From positions 1-45,736 of the forward strand of contig JAGRFZ010000067.1 in NCBI GenBank assembly GCA_020445785.1: a DNA stretch of 45,736 bases, in the 5' to 3' direction. The notes under the pieces are model-generated. The model ran no database searches and was not told the DNA's origin. It was given only the letters and a program-made list of their open reading frames with translations. Both the position numbers and the translations under genes were made by a program. This stretch comes from Rhodocyclaceae bacterium. Its GTDB lineage: Bacteria > Pseudomonadota > Gammaproteobacteria > Burkholderiales > Rhodocyclaceae. Below are positions 8,482-16,860 of the stretch, in pieces. Position 1 is the stretch's first letter. Every line of letters starts with the position of its first letter.

Positions 8482-8765
8482 GCCCAAATGTGACAGATTG
8501 GTGCCATTGGCGACAAAGCATTGCGACCAGAACGGCAGCAAGCGCAGTACGGCGCGTGGCGCCAGCCCAGCCGACCGAGAAGCGTTGCAGAGCTGCGGCG
8601 ACCAGCAGGCGATCGGCGGGGCGGCGACTCCCGGTGCACCGGACGAATCCGTTCGGCGTCGCGGTCGGCCGCCGGGATATGGCCGGCTCGCACCCCGACG
8701 GTCCCGCGCGCGGCGCCCGCGTCCCCGCACCGGCGACCGCCCTCCGACTCGGTCGAGCGTGCAGA

Positions 8766-9575
8766 CTAGGCGCCGCGGCCGGTCTTGCGCAGCATGCCGC
8801 GCTGGGGATCGTAGCCGATCACCGCAATCGCAAAGAACATCGACAGGCAGACGACGACGACCAGGAACGACGTGGCCTGGAACTGCCCGTACATCGCAAA
8901 GCGAACGAGCTCGACAGCATGGCTGAAAGGATTGAAGCGGGCTGCCTGGTGCAGCCACTCGGCGCCGGACTCCTGCAGTTTCCACAGGGGGTAGAGCGCG
9001 GGCGAGATGAAAAACATCGGGAAGATCACGAAGTTCATCGTGCCGGCGAAGTTCTCGAGCTGCTTCACATGCACCGACAAGACCAGGCCGAGGGCACCGA
9101 GCATCATGCCCGCCAGGACCAGTGCGGGCAGCACCAGCAGCATGCCCTCGAGCGGAAGCTCGACCCCGAGCAACCAGGCGATCACGAGGAAGGCGATCGC
9201 CTGCAGCACCGACAGCACGGTGCCGGCGACGAGCTTGGACAGCAACAGGTACCAGCGCGGCACCGGCGCGGTCAGGAGCAGCCGCATCATCCCCATTTCG
9301 CGGTCGTAGACCATGGCCAGCGACGACTGCATGCCGTTGAACAGCAGGATCATGCCGAGCAGCCCGGGGGCGATGTAGACCTGGTACGGGATGTAGGTCT
9401 CGTAGGGGGGGATGATGGACACGCCGAAGACATTCTGAAAGCCGGCGGCGAACACCACCAGCCACAGCAGCGGCCGCACCAGCGCCGAAAAGAAGCGCCC
9501 GCCCTGGTGCACGAACTTCTCGACCTCGCGACCGGCGACCGCGACCAGGACCCGCAGGCCATGCACCGGCGTCAT
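8766..9575 (-). CDS. pedC: ABC-2 type permease PedC of the PQQ alcohol system
   Basis: The 269-residue protein has about six membrane segments (for example FFSALVRPLLWLVVFAAGFQ, LQAIAFLVIAWLLGVELPL, FLVVVVCLSMFFAIAVIG) and the ABC-2 permease signature region FNPFSHAVELVRFAMYGQF. The sequence PPYETYIPYQVYIAPGLLGM is typical of the PedC permeases found with PQQ-dependent alcohol dehydrogenases. It is the last gene of the minus-strand operon, 22 bp after the binding-protein gene, and pairs with the ATPase at 11773-12549. In Pseudomonas putida the homologous PedA1A2BC system is reported to be needed for growth on 2-phenylethanol with lanthanides. Transport direction and substrate are not settled. 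Confidence 0.9.
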   Translation of the reverse strand: MTPVHGLRVLVAVAGREVEKFVHQGGRFFSALVRPLLWLVVFAAGFQNVFGVSIIPPYETYIPYQVYIAPGLLGMILLFNGMQSSLAMVYDREMGMMRLLLTAPVPRWYLLLSKLVAGTVLSVLQAIAFLVIAWLLGVELPLEGMLLVLPALVLAGMMLGALGLVLSVHVKQLENFAGTMNFVIFPMFFISPALYPLWKLQESGAEWLHQAARFNPFSHAVELVRFAMYGQFQATSFLVVVVCLSMFFAIAVIGYDPQRGMLRKTGRGA

Positions 9576-9597
9576 CGGCGACTCCTGGACGCTTCGA

Positions 9598-10776
9598 TCA
9601 GAACTTGCATTGGCTTTCCCGTTGGTCGAATCCGAGGGTATCGAGGGTATTGGTCTGGTGCATGAAGCCCTGGATCGGCGCCCGCTCGATCACCGCATTG
9701 TGGGTCGCCAGCAGCATCGGCTGGCGCAGTTGGTGGTTCCAACTGCGGAAGGACAGGCGATGGCCCTTGAAGCCATCGATCGTGATTTCCGGTCCGAGCA
9801 GATAGTCGCGGATCTTGCCGAAGTCCGCGCCACCGGTGCGCTGCATCGCCTCGACCACCGTCTTGGCGGCCATCCAGGCTGCCCAACCGGCCTCGCCCAT
9901 CCGGGCCTTGGCCTTGCGCTCGAAGCGGCTGTTCAACTGCGGCGCGCCGTTGCGCTCCCACGACCAGTGCCAGCCGGTTGCCACCAGCCCCTCGGCGCCG
10001 ACCACCGGCCGGGGCCGCACGGTGCGGTAGGGCACGCTTCGGGCGAATTCGCCGTCACTGTCGGCGACGAAGACCACATCATAGTCGGCGTTCGAGGTGA
10101 GCAGCCCGACATTGCCCTGGTCGCGTTCTCGGGGATCGTTCGACAGGATGAAGTCTCGCGTTGCCTCGATCTTGATGCCGAAACGCTTGGCCGATCGCTC
10201 GAAGGCCTTGGCGATCAGCGCGTCCTCGGCAAGCGGTCCCCGCAACAGCAGCACCGATCGCCATTTCTTCGAGACCAGGTACTGGGCCATCGCATCGGCC
10301 CGCATCGCGTGACTCGGCACGGTGTGCAGCAGATTGGCCTGACACAGCTCCTGGCGCAGGGCATCGTCGTGGGCCGAGATGTTGAACAGCAACAGGTCTC
10401 GCCCCTTGACCGCGGCGGCAACCTCGGCCACGACCGGCCCGGGCGCATCGATCAGAAAATAGCGCGTGCCTTCGCCGGACAAGCGCTCGAGCGCCTCGAC
10501 CAGGCCTTTGCCATCCTTCGCGCGCGCTTGCTTTTCGCCGAGCTCGACCCCCGCTGCCTTGGCGTTGAAGCGCGACTCGCGCAGCGCTACCGCCAGCCCG
10601 GGCTCCGGCTCGCCCTCCCCTTGCGCCAGGTTGCGTGCATAGATGCGGTCCTCATGGTAGCGATCGTCGCGCGACAGGCTGAGGTAGCCGAAATCGATCG
10701 ATGCCGCCAACGAATTGCCCGCCAGCCCGAAGCCGGCAAGGGCCAGCACGCCGGCGCCGACGACGGATTTCATGGT
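9598..10776 (-). CDS. ABC substrate-binding protein of the PQQ alcohol system (TIGR03863-like)
   Basis: A 392-residue exported protein with a signal peptide of about 23 residues starting MKSVVGAGVLALAGFGLAG. The core resembles a branched-chain amino acid-type (type I) binding protein: FLIDAPGPVVAEVAAAVKGR, LLLFNISAHDDALRQ, LHTVPSHAMRADAMAQYLV, WRSVLLLRGPLAED and DYDVVFVADSDGEFARSVPY. This family accompanies the PQQ-linked ABC system; it likely corresponds to one of the two PedA components of P. putida. The ATG at 10776 is preferred because it opens the signal peptide. A start at 10794 would overlap the upstream gene. It would act in the periplasm with PedB and PedC; the ligand is unknown, with a lanthanide or its carrier one proposal. 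Confidence 0.88.
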   Translation of the reverse strand, partial: TMKSVVGAGVLALAGFGLAGNSLAASIDFGYLSLSRDDRYHEDRIYARNLAQGEGEPEPGLAVALRESRFNAKAAGVELGEKQARAKDGKGLVEALERLSGEGTRYFLIDAPGPVVAEVAAAVKGRDLLLFNISAHDDALRQELCQANLLHTVPSHAMRADAMAQYLVSKKWRSVLLLRGPLAEDALIAKAFERSAKRFGIKIEATRDFILSNDPRERDQGNVGLLTSNADYDVVFVADSDGEFARSVPYRTVRPRPVVGAEGLVATGWHWSWERNGAPQLNSRFERKAKARMGEAGWAAWMAAKTVVEAMQRTGGADFGKIRDYLLGPEITIDGFKGHRLSFRSWNHQLRQPMLLATHNAVIERAPIQGFMHQTNTLDTLGFDQRESQCKF

Positions 10777-10786
10777 GCCGGCCGCC

Positions 10787-11761
10787 TCAGTCATCGACCA
10801 CCACACCATAGGGCACGCGACCGACCGGGACGGACTTCAACACCCGGCGCTTACCGGTATCGACGATCGACAAGTCGTCCGACAGTCCATTCACCACGTA
10901 GAGCGTCTTTTCGTCGCGGGACAAGGTGGCGCCCCACGCCCGGCGACCGACCAGGATGTAGTCCTCGATCTCGCGCTTTGCGACATCGACGACGGCAACG
11001 TGATTCGCCCGTCCGAGGGTGACGTAGGCGGTGGCGCCGTCGCGGGTCATGACGATGCCCACCGGTGTCACGTCCTCGTTGCGAAATCCCTTGGGCTTGA
11101 ACGGGATGGTGCCCTTGATCCGATCGGTCTTGCCGTCCAGGATCGTGACCTCGCCGGCCAGTTCGCTGGTGACCCAGACTTCGCTGCCGTCGGGCGTCAC
11201 CGCGAACCGGCGGGGGCGGTTGCCGACCGTGATGTTGCTGCGGATCTCGTTGGTGGCGGCGTCGATCACGTGCACCATGCTGGCAACCTCGGAGGTCGCG
11301 TAGACGGTCTTGCCGTCGGGACTCACCCTGACGCCCTCCGGTTCTTCGCCGACTTCGATTTCGGCCACCTGTTCGCCACTGGCGATGTCGATCACCGAAA
11401 TCGCCGCGTCCTCTTCCATCGAAATGTAGAAGCGCATGCCGTCAATACCCACGTCGAAGGCTTCCGGATCTTCACCGACATCGATGCTCTTGGTCACCGC
11501 GAGCGTGTCGACGTCGATCAGGTCGATCCGCCCGGAGTCGCTCGCCACCACGTACAGGGTCTTCCGGTCGGGCGAGAACTGCATGTGGCGCGGGCGCTCG
11601 CCGGTATCGATGACCTTGACCACTTCCAGGCTCTTGCCGTCGAGCACCGTGACCGCATGGTCCTTTTCGCTGCTGACGAAGACGCGACCGCTGTCCTTGG
11701 CCCCTGCGACACCACAGCATGCCAACGACAACACCAGGGCACCAGCCTTGACAAGGCTCAT
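10787..11761 (-). CDS. YVTN beta-propeller protein of the PQQ alcohol system
   Basis: After a signal peptide (residues 1-21, ending CCGVAGA), this 324-residue protein consists of seven or so beta-propeller repeats of about 42 residues. Each has the form of a strand such as VFVSSEKDHAVTVLDGKSLE, then a turn with G-x-x-P, then F-SPD-KTLYVV (for instance near residues 60-75 and 145-160). Such YVTN propellers are constant members of PQQ alcohol clusters (TIGR03866-like) and probably match PedA2. It may act as a periplasmic scaffold or binding protein. AGGAGG stands just before the ATG. It lies 11 bp after the ATPase gene and 10 bp before the binding-protein start, in the same operon. Confidence 0.9.
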   Translation of the reverse strand: MSLVKAGALVLSLACCGVAGAKDSGRVFVSSEKDHAVTVLDGKSLEVVKVIDTGERPRHMQFSPDRKTLYVVASDSGRIDLIDVDTLAVTKSIDVGEDPEAFDVGIDGMRFYISMEEDAAISVIDIASGEQVAEIEVGEEPEGVRVSPDGKTVYATSEVASMVHVIDAATNEIRSNITVGNRPRRFAVTPDGSEVWVTSELAGEVTILDGKTDRIKGTIPFKPKGFRNEDVTPVGIVMTRDGATAYVTLGRANHVAVVDVAKREIEDYILVGRRAWGATLSRDEKTLYVVNGLSDDLSIVDTGKRRVLKSVPVGRVPYGVVVDD

Positions 11762-11772
11762 TCCTGCCTCCT

Positions 11773-12549
11773 CTATCGATTGGGGTTCGAGTTTTCCGGC
11801 GGGCGTCGTCCGCCCCCTTCGGTGAGCTGGGCGAACGCCTGCCCGAGATTGTCGACGCCGGCGCCCGCCACCAGTTCAGCCGGTGTTCCTTCGGCCCGCA
11901 CTCGGCCCTGATGCAGCAACACGACCCGGTCGGCGCGCTCGGCCTCGTCCACCAGGTGCGACGCCCACAGCACGCCGACGCCGCGCGCCGCACACAAGCC
12001 ATGCACCTGATCCAGCAGGGTCGCGCGGGAACCCGGATCGAGTCCGACGGTGGCTTCGTCCATCAGCAGCACCCGTGGCTCATGCACCATGGCCCGCGCC
12101 AGCTCGACCTTGCGCCGGTTTCCGCCGGACAGATCACGCACACGATCGCGCCGCCGCTCCGCGAGTCCCTGGGCGTCGAGTTCCGCGGCGACGCGCCGCC
12201 GCGCATCGGCACCGCCGAGTCCGTGCAGCCGGGCATGAAACATCAGATTGCGCTCGACCGACAGATCGAGATCGAGGGTGGCCTGCTGAAAGACGATCCC
12301 GATCCGCGCCAAGGCCTTGACCGGTGCTCGGCGGATGTCGTGACCACAGATCGAGATGGCACCGCCATCGGCAACGAACAGGCCCGACAGCAATTGGAAC
12401 AAGGTGCTCTTGCCGGCGCCGTTGGGCCCCAGCAGGGCCACGAACTCGCCCTCGGAAATCGTCAGCGAGACGCGGTCGAGCGCCTTGCGGGCGCCATAGG
12501 ACTTGGCGACGTCGTCGACCGTCAGCAGAGCGGCATGGTTGTCAGTCAT
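11773..12549 (-). CDS. pedB: ABC transporter ATP-binding protein PedB
   Basis: The 258-residue ATPase shows Walker A GPNGAGKST, Q-loop GIVFQQATLDLDLSVERNL, ABC signature LSGGNRRKVELARAM, Walker B RVLLMDEATVGLD and the switch histidine in LWASHLVDEAE. The closest style is the ABC-2 exporter ATPases (NodI/CcmA-like), matching the ABC-2 permease PedC four genes along. Its start overlaps the stop of the NitT/TauT-type ATPase gene by one base (TGATG), so the two ABC systems are translated from one message. It energises the PedABC system at the inner membrane. The symbol follows the P. putida naming as I remember it (PedB for the ATPase). Confidence 0.88.
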   Translation of the reverse strand: MTDNHAALLTVDDVAKSYGARKALDRVSLTISEGEFVALLGPNGAGKSTLFQLLSGLFVADGGAISICGHDIRRAPVKALARIGIVFQQATLDLDLSVERNLMFHARLHGLGGADARRRVAAELDAQGLAERRRDRVRDLSGGNRRKVELARAMVHEPRVLLMDEATVGLDPGSRATLLDQVHGLCAARGVGVLWASHLVDEAERADRVVLLHQGRVRAEGTPAELVAGAGVDNLGQAFAQLTEGGGRRPPENSNPNR

Positions 12550-13307
12550 CAGGCAGCATCCTGGTTGTCACCGCCGAGTCCGGCCAGGAGGCCGGGGTGG
12601 CGTGACAACAGTTCTTCGTAGCGTCTTCCCACCTCGACCGACTGCGGATCGCGCGGGCGCGGCAGATCGATCCGATGCTCCAGCACGATCCGCCCCGGCG
12701 AGGCCGACAGGAAGCACACGCGGTCGGCCAACGCGAGTGCTTCACGCAGATCGTGGGTAACGAACAATACCGTCGCGCGGCGCCGCTGCCAAAGCGTGAT
12801 CAGCATTTCACGCAGACGAGCCGCCGTCGGCGCGTCGAGCGACACGAACGGTTCGTCCATCAGCAGCAAACGCGGCTCGATGACGAAGGCGCGGGCAAGC
12901 GCGACCCGGCGCTGCATGCCACCCGACAATGCCCCCGGGAACGCATCGACGACTTCGCCCAGCTCCATCGCCCGCAACAGTTCCAAGGCCCGTTGCTCCG
13001 CGCCCGGCCGCCCATCGCACACCAGGCAGACATTCTGCCGCACCGTCAGCCACGGCATCAGGCGCGGCTCCTGGAACATGAAGCCGACATCTTCCGCCGC
13101 AGCACCGGCGTCGAGATCGACACTGGCCTGGGCGGTCGCGTCGAGGCCGCCGATGATGTTGAGCAGGGTGCTCTTGCCACAGCCCGAGGGCCCCACCAGG
13201 CACACGAACTCGCCATCCTCCGCGGACAGCCGCAGGTCGCGCAGCGCCAAGTGGCGGCGCCCACCACGATCGGCGTAGTGCTTCTCCCGCACGTGGACCG
13301 TCAGCAT
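12549..13307 (-). CDS. NitT/TauT-type ABC transporter ATP-binding protein
   Basis: The 252-residue protein has Walker A GPSGCGKST, Q-loop VGFMFQEPRLMPWLTV (the FQEPRLMPW form typical of nitrate/sulfonate/taurine importers), signature LSGGMQRRVALARA, Walker B LLLMDEPFVSLD and switch FVTHDLREAL. With the two upstream genes it forms a complete SsuABC-like importer: binding protein, permease, ATPase. Only one base separates its start from the permease stop, and it overlaps pedB. The importer's substrate cannot be read from the sequence. Its place in a PQQ alcohol operon suggests something needed for that pathway, such as a metal chelate, a cofactor or an organic substrate. Confidence 0.9.
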   Translation of the reverse strand: MLTVHVREKHYADRGGRRHLALRDLRLSAEDGEFVCLVGPSGCGKSTLLNIIGGLDATAQASVDLDAGAAAEDVGFMFQEPRLMPWLTVRQNVCLVCDGRPGAEQRALELLRAMELGEVVDAFPGALSGGMQRRVALARAFVIEPRLLLMDEPFVSLDAPTAARLREMLITLWQRRRATVLFVTHDLREALALADRVCFLSASPGRIVLEHRIDLPRPRDPQSVEVGRRYEELLSRHPGLLAGLGGDNQDAA

Positions 13308-13308
13308 G

Positions 13309-14130
13309 TCACTGCCTCCAGCGGTTCAGGCGCCGCTCCATCGGGCGCATGACCAGTGCCTCGACCAGCAGCACCACGGCCGCGAACACCAGCGTGTAGG
13401 CCAGGATGCCGGAGATGTCGAAGAACTGGAAAAAAACGTTGAGCTGGAAGCCGATGCCCTCGCTGCGCCCCAGCAGCTCGACCACCAGCACGATCTTCCA
13501 GATCAGCGAGAGTCCGGCCCGCGCCGCCGCAAAAAGGTAGGGATAGAGCTGCGGCAGATACACCTGCAGGAACTTGCGGGACACCGGCAGACGATAGGCC
13601 CGGGCGACTTCCATCAGGCGCGGATCGATCGCACGGGCCCCCTCGCGCACGGTCACCACCACGGTAGGAATCTTGTTGAGCGCCACGGCCAGGATCGCCG
13701 CCCAGTCGTTGAGGCCGAACCAGATGTAGCACAGGATGATGGTGACCAGTGCCGGGATGTTCAGTCCGAGCACCAGCCAACCATCGAGGAAGCGGTCGAG
13801 CATCGGCCATCGCCCCATGGCGATGCCGACGGCCGCACCGATCAACATCGCCGCGGCAAAACTCACGCTCACCCGCAGCAGGGTGACGCCGAGATGGTGC
13901 GGCAAGGCCATCGACGCGATCTCCGCGCCGATACGCTCGAACACCACGGCCGGCATCGGTACCGTGGCATCCTGTGCCACCACTGCCACCACCTGCCACA
14001 GCAACAGGAACACCACCAGCGACGCCAATCGCAACAGGGCGTCCCGCCCCGGTCGCCATGGTGGGCGGCCCTTGCCCGGAGAACCCAGCGCGCCTGCAGT
14101 CGTGGTCGATGCTTCGGCCGGTCGATTCAC
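13309..14130 (-). CDS. NitT/TauT-type ABC transporter permease
   Basis: This 273-residue protein has a cytoplasmic N-terminal tail of about 30 residues, then six membrane segments including LLRLASLVVFLLLWQVVAVV and LGLNIPALVTIILCYIWFGL. The cytoplasmic EAA loop is EVARAYRLPVSRKFLQVYLP, which contacts the ATPase. It belongs to the BPD-type permease superfamily (SsuC/TauC). The start codon is GTG and overlaps the binding protein's stop (GTGA), indicating translational coupling. It partners the ATPase at 12549-13307. No motif reveals the substrate. Confidence 0.9.
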   Translation of the reverse strand: MNRPAEASTTTAGALGSPGKGRPPWRPGRDALLRLASLVVFLLLWQVVAVVAQDATVPMPAVVFERIGAEIASMALPHHLGVTLLRVSVSFAAAMLIGAAVGIAMGRWPMLDRFLDGWLVLGLNIPALVTIILCYIWFGLNDWAAILAVALNKIPTVVVTVREGARAIDPRLMEVARAYRLPVSRKFLQVYLPQLYPYLFAAARAGLSLIWKIVLVVELLGRSEGIGFQLNVFFQFFDISGILAYTLVFAAVVLLVEALVMRPMERRLNRWRQ

Positions 14131-15110
14131 CGGCCGCCGCCCGTCCAGAACACCCCGGCGGCGAGTTCGGTCGCATTGCCCACCAGCGGCGCCCCGCCTT
14201 CGCGTGCCAGCACCGCGAAGGCCTGGCGGGCTGCCGCCTCGGCCTGGGCCACCGTTCCGGTCGGAATGCCGGCCCGGAACCCCTCCCGAAGCGCAACGAA
14301 GGTCGCCTCGTCCTCAGCCTTCATCAATGGCCGCAGCCGCTCCCACTCGGCGTCCGATTCGGCGAGGATCTTCTTGGCCGCCGCCGACGCCTTGAGGAAC
14401 CCGGCGATCGCTTCCGGCTCGGCCCGGGCCCACCCTTCCTTGAACACCCAGCCGACCATCGGCAGCTCGCGGTCGATTGCGAGTCCGGCAAGCACTTCGT
14501 CGATCGAGATCAGGCGCTGCATACCGGCTGCTTCCAGCCTCGCCGCGTAGTGCCAGAAATTCAACACCGCCGGCAACTCACCTTTCAACATCAATTGGTT
14601 GAGCAGCGGAGGCGCCGCAAAGTTCGGCTCGACCAGCGCCCTCGCGTCGCGCCCGGTCTGCTGGCGACTGTAGGCCCGCAGCAACAACCAGCTCTTGTCG
14701 AGGGCGCCGCCGGCAACTCCCAGCCGCTTTCCCTCCAACCCTTCCAGGCTGTCCACACCGGCGTCCGGGCGCACCATGACGCTGCCCTCGGCGCGCGAAT
14801 AGGGGTAGAACGCGTAGTCTCGGTTCTCGGCCCGCTGCCGGGCGACCCACAGCCAGTCGCTGACGATGACGTCGACCGAGCCGCCCTGCACCGCAACCGC
14901 AGCAGCGTCCTTGAGGGCAAGGGGCGTAATCTCGAGCCGCACACCATGGGCCGCGTCGAGGCGATGGTGCCGGATCACGTCCAGTTCCCAGCTCACGGTG
15001 CCGTACTGCAAGACGCCCAGTCGGATTTCGACGGGTTCGGCAGCCGCCGCCGAAAGCGGGGCGAGGCAGGCCAGCAGGGCGACGAGCCCCGGGATCAGAT
15101 GGCGCAACAT
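14127..15110 (-). CDS. NMT1/SsuA-like ABC substrate-binding protein
   Basis: The 327-residue exported protein starts with a signal peptide (about 23 residues, ending SAAAA) followed by VEIRLGVLQYGTVSWELDVI. It contains DVIVSDWLWVARQRA, SVMVRPDAGVDSLEGLEGKRLGV and LPAVLNFWHYAARLEAAGM, the layout of the NMT1/SsuA type II binding fold. It is the first gene of the seven-gene operon that ends with pedC. GGAGA precedes the ATG and a sigma-54 promoter lies about 80 bp upstream. The longer open frame upstream to 15239 crosses the promoter and terminator and is not used. Related proteins bind sulfonates, nitrate or thiamine precursors; no ligand can be assigned here. Confidence 0.9.
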   Translation of the reverse strand: MLRHLIPGLVALLACLAPLSAAAAEPVEIRLGVLQYGTVSWELDVIRHHRLDAAHGVRLEITPLALKDAAAVAVQGGSVDVIVSDWLWVARQRAENRDYAFYPYSRAEGSVMVRPDAGVDSLEGLEGKRLGVAGGALDKSWLLLRAYSRQQTGRDARALVEPNFAAPPLLNQLMLKGELPAVLNFWHYAARLEAAGMQRLISIDEVLAGLAIDRELPMVGWVFKEGWARAEPEAIAGFLKASAAAKKILAESDAEWERLRPLMKAEDEATFVALREGFRAGIPTGTVAQAEAAARQAFAVLAREGGAPLVGNATELAAGVFWTGGGR

Positions 15111-15187
15111 TCCAGTCTCCTTCGATTGCCGGCTTTGCCAGATGGCTTGCCGGTCTGATGCGGATAGTTCCGCGTTGTTCCCTCGGG

Positions 15188-15203
15188 TGCAAGCCCTGTG
15201 CCA
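15188..15203 (-). promoter_or_regulatory. Sigma-54 promoter of the ABC/ped operon
   Basis: Read on the minus strand the site is TGGCACAGGGCTTGCA, a perfect -24/-12 element. It ends about 78 bp before the ATG at 15110 and lies just downstream of a terminator that cuts off read-through from the GGDEF gene. Confidence 0.88.
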
Positions 15204-15218
15204 ACAACCCGTGCCCGG

Positions 15219-15251
15219 AAAAAAACGGGCGGTCCGCATGCGGCCCGCCCG
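15219..15251 (-). terminator. Intrinsic terminator upstream of the ABC/ped operon
   Basis: On the minus strand a 12-bp GC-rich stem with one mismatch and a 2-nt apex is followed by seven T residues (the A-run at 15219-15225). It probably ends transcription of the GGDEF gene, about 270 bp downstream of its stop, and insulates the sigma-54 promoter at 15188-15203. Confidence 0.8.
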
Positions 15252-15517
15252 GAAGTTACGCCATCGAGGGAGAATCGTGGATGACCCTGGCCGAACTCGC
15301 GGCGATGTCAGGCGCTCGACGAGGCACGGGGCGGAAGAGGGAGGGCCGCCCGGCTGGTATCACCCACGCCAGGATTAACGCATCACCCATGCCTGAATTC
15401 CGAATCGGCCCGAAAAGGCCCGCATATCAAGGGATTTGGCCAATGACCTGATATCGGCGAATGGCGCACACGTGCACCGAAACTGGACAGGTGTTCCACC
15501 ACGGCGCGCCGTCGCTG
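15252..15517. other. Intergenic stretch without recognised gene
   Basis: With the promoter and terminator, this belongs to the 407-bp gap between the GGDEF gene and the ABC operon. It holds a TGTTCC half-site at 15492-15497 (second arm GGCGCG poor), upstream of the sigma-54 promoter. No credible reading frame was seen. Confidence 0.5.
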
Positions 15518-16831
15518 TCACGCTCCGCTGCGCTCGACGCGGTTTCCTCCCGCGCGGCGGGCGCGATGCACGGCCTGGTCGGCGCGTCCGAGCAAGGTCG
15601 ATGCACCGACCTGCCCGGCGCGTCCGAGCGAATCCCCGGCCACCCCGATGCTGACCGTGACGCTGGCCGTGCGGCGGCCGATCGAAACCGGGGTGTCGGC
15701 GATTTGCGCACGCAGGCGCTGGGCGATCTCGGTGGCCTGATGGACGTCGGTGGCCGGCATCAGCACCGCAAACTCACCCGTGCTCGTGCGCGCCGGAAAA
15801 TCGGTCGAACGGCTGACGTGGCGGACGCGATCGGCCACCGCCAGTACCAGTGCACTCAGCAGGTGCTCGCCGTACTGCTCGGTCAGCTGGTCGAAGCCGT
15901 CGATCTCGACGATCGCCAGGGACGATGGCGTCTCCAGCACCATTGCCCGCTCGGTTTCGATCGCCAGCTGGCGCTGCAGGCTGCCGCGGCTCCACAGTCG
16001 GGTCAGTGGGTCGACCGCGTGCTCGGCAGGCCGGGCCGTTCCGGCGACCAGGTCGCGTGCCGGCGCCAGATCCGCCTCGTGGGACGTCGCGACCGGCGCG
16101 TCGATCGCCGGCGCCTCGGGCAAAACCGGCGCCTCGGCCGCGCCGGATCGTGACGAGACCGGCGCCGACCGCGAATCGCGGGTCAACAGGGTGACCAGCA
16201 GCAGGGTCAGGATGCCCGCCATCGCGGTCGCCAGCGCGACGAACCGATTCAGGTCATGGCGTCGGCGCAGGGCATCGTCGCGCGCAGCCTCGAGTTCGAG
16301 GCGCACGTGGGCGAGCAGCGATTCCGCCTCCTCCGTCAATTGGTCGACTTCCCGATCGAAACGCTCCATCGCGGCCGCGCCATCGGTCAGCCGGGATTCG
16401 ACTGGCCAGCCGAGCAGTACGGTACCCATCTGTCGCGCGACCGCCCAGCGCTGCGTCATCTCCGAGAGCCGCTGCTTTTCGTTGGGATGGCCGAAGTCGG
16501 CATTTCGAATCAGTTGCCCGAACAGGCTCTCGACCTGTCCTGCAATCAGTTCGAAGCGGATCCGCTCGTCGTTGCCACCGTGAATCAGGAAGTCGTTGGG
16601 CGGCATCGCGCTACGGGACAACAACAACTGCAAGCGCGAAACGTCCTCGAAGCGGGACTGGATGTCGTCGGCAATGACCTCGATGTCCTGTTGCAGCGGC
16701 CGGTACACCCACAGATTGGCGAAAACCAACACCGCCACGAATGGCAGGACCGCTGCGACGATGGCCAGGGCGAGCCGAACTCTGCGCGAAAGGCCTCGGA
16801 GCAGTCCGGTCATCGATCGGTCAATAGCCAT
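15518..16831 (-). CDS. Membrane protein with degenerate GGDEF domain
   Basis: The 437-residue protein has membrane segments at about 18-40 and 197-216 enclosing a periplasmic helical domain of some 150 residues. A low-complexity linker and a GGDEF domain (about 272-430) follow. The domain opens normally (DPLTRLWSR), keeps the metal-binding Asp (IVEIDGFDQL) and has the RxxD inhibitory site (RSTD, 341-344). The active-site signature is STGEF (350-354) instead of GG[D/E]EF, so cyclase activity is doubtful and c-di-GMP binding through the I-site is more likely. The ATG at 16831 starts a basic leader before the first membrane segment; longer frames run through the upstream tandem repeat and are rejected. 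It is divergent from the activator at 17165. Confidence 0.85.
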   Translation of the reverse strand: MAIDRSMTGLLRGLSRRVRLALAIVAAVLPFVAVLVFANLWVYRPLQQDIEVIADDIQSRFEDVSRLQLLLSRSAMPPNDFLIHGGNDERIRFELIAGQVESLFGQLIRNADFGHPNEKQRLSEMTQRWAVARQMGTVLLGWPVESRLTDGAAAMERFDREVDQLTEEAESLLAHVRLELEAARDDALRRRHDLNRFVALATAMAGILTLLLVTLLTRDSRSAPVSSRSGAAEAPVLPEAPAIDAPVATSHEADLAPARDLVAGTARPAEHAVDPLTRLWSRGSLQRQLAIETERAMVLETPSSLAIVEIDGFDQLTEQYGEHLLSALVLAVADRVRHVSRSTDFPARTSTGEFAVLMPATDVHQATEIAQRLRAQIADTPVSIGRRTASVTVSIGVAGDSLGRAGQVGASTLLGRADQAVHRARRAGGNRVERSGA

Positions 16832-16860
16832 CAAGCCTCTCGTGGGGCAATCACACGCAG

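Larger units (their letters stand above)
8367..8765. other. Convergent intergenic region without recognisable gene
   Basis: About 400 bp lie between the terminator of the pedF operon and the 3' end of the minus-strand permease gene. No open frame here has credible protein composition. The first part (about 8390-8510) is richer in A+T than the surroundings and contains three palindromic sites listed separately. From about 8520 to 8765 I see only GC-rich sequence without structure that I can name. Confidence 0.6.

Noticed and set aside
8232-8693. A 153-residue minus-strand frame in the convergent gap after the pedF operon
   Set aside because: It crosses the strong terminator and the palindromic sites, has Arg/Ala/Ser-rich composition and no ribosome site or motif.
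15492-15508. TGTTCC half-site upstream of the importer-ped promoter as an activator site
   Set aside because: The second arm (GGCGCG) matches only three of six positions and the site is nearly 300 bp from the promoter, so it is not listed as a feature.
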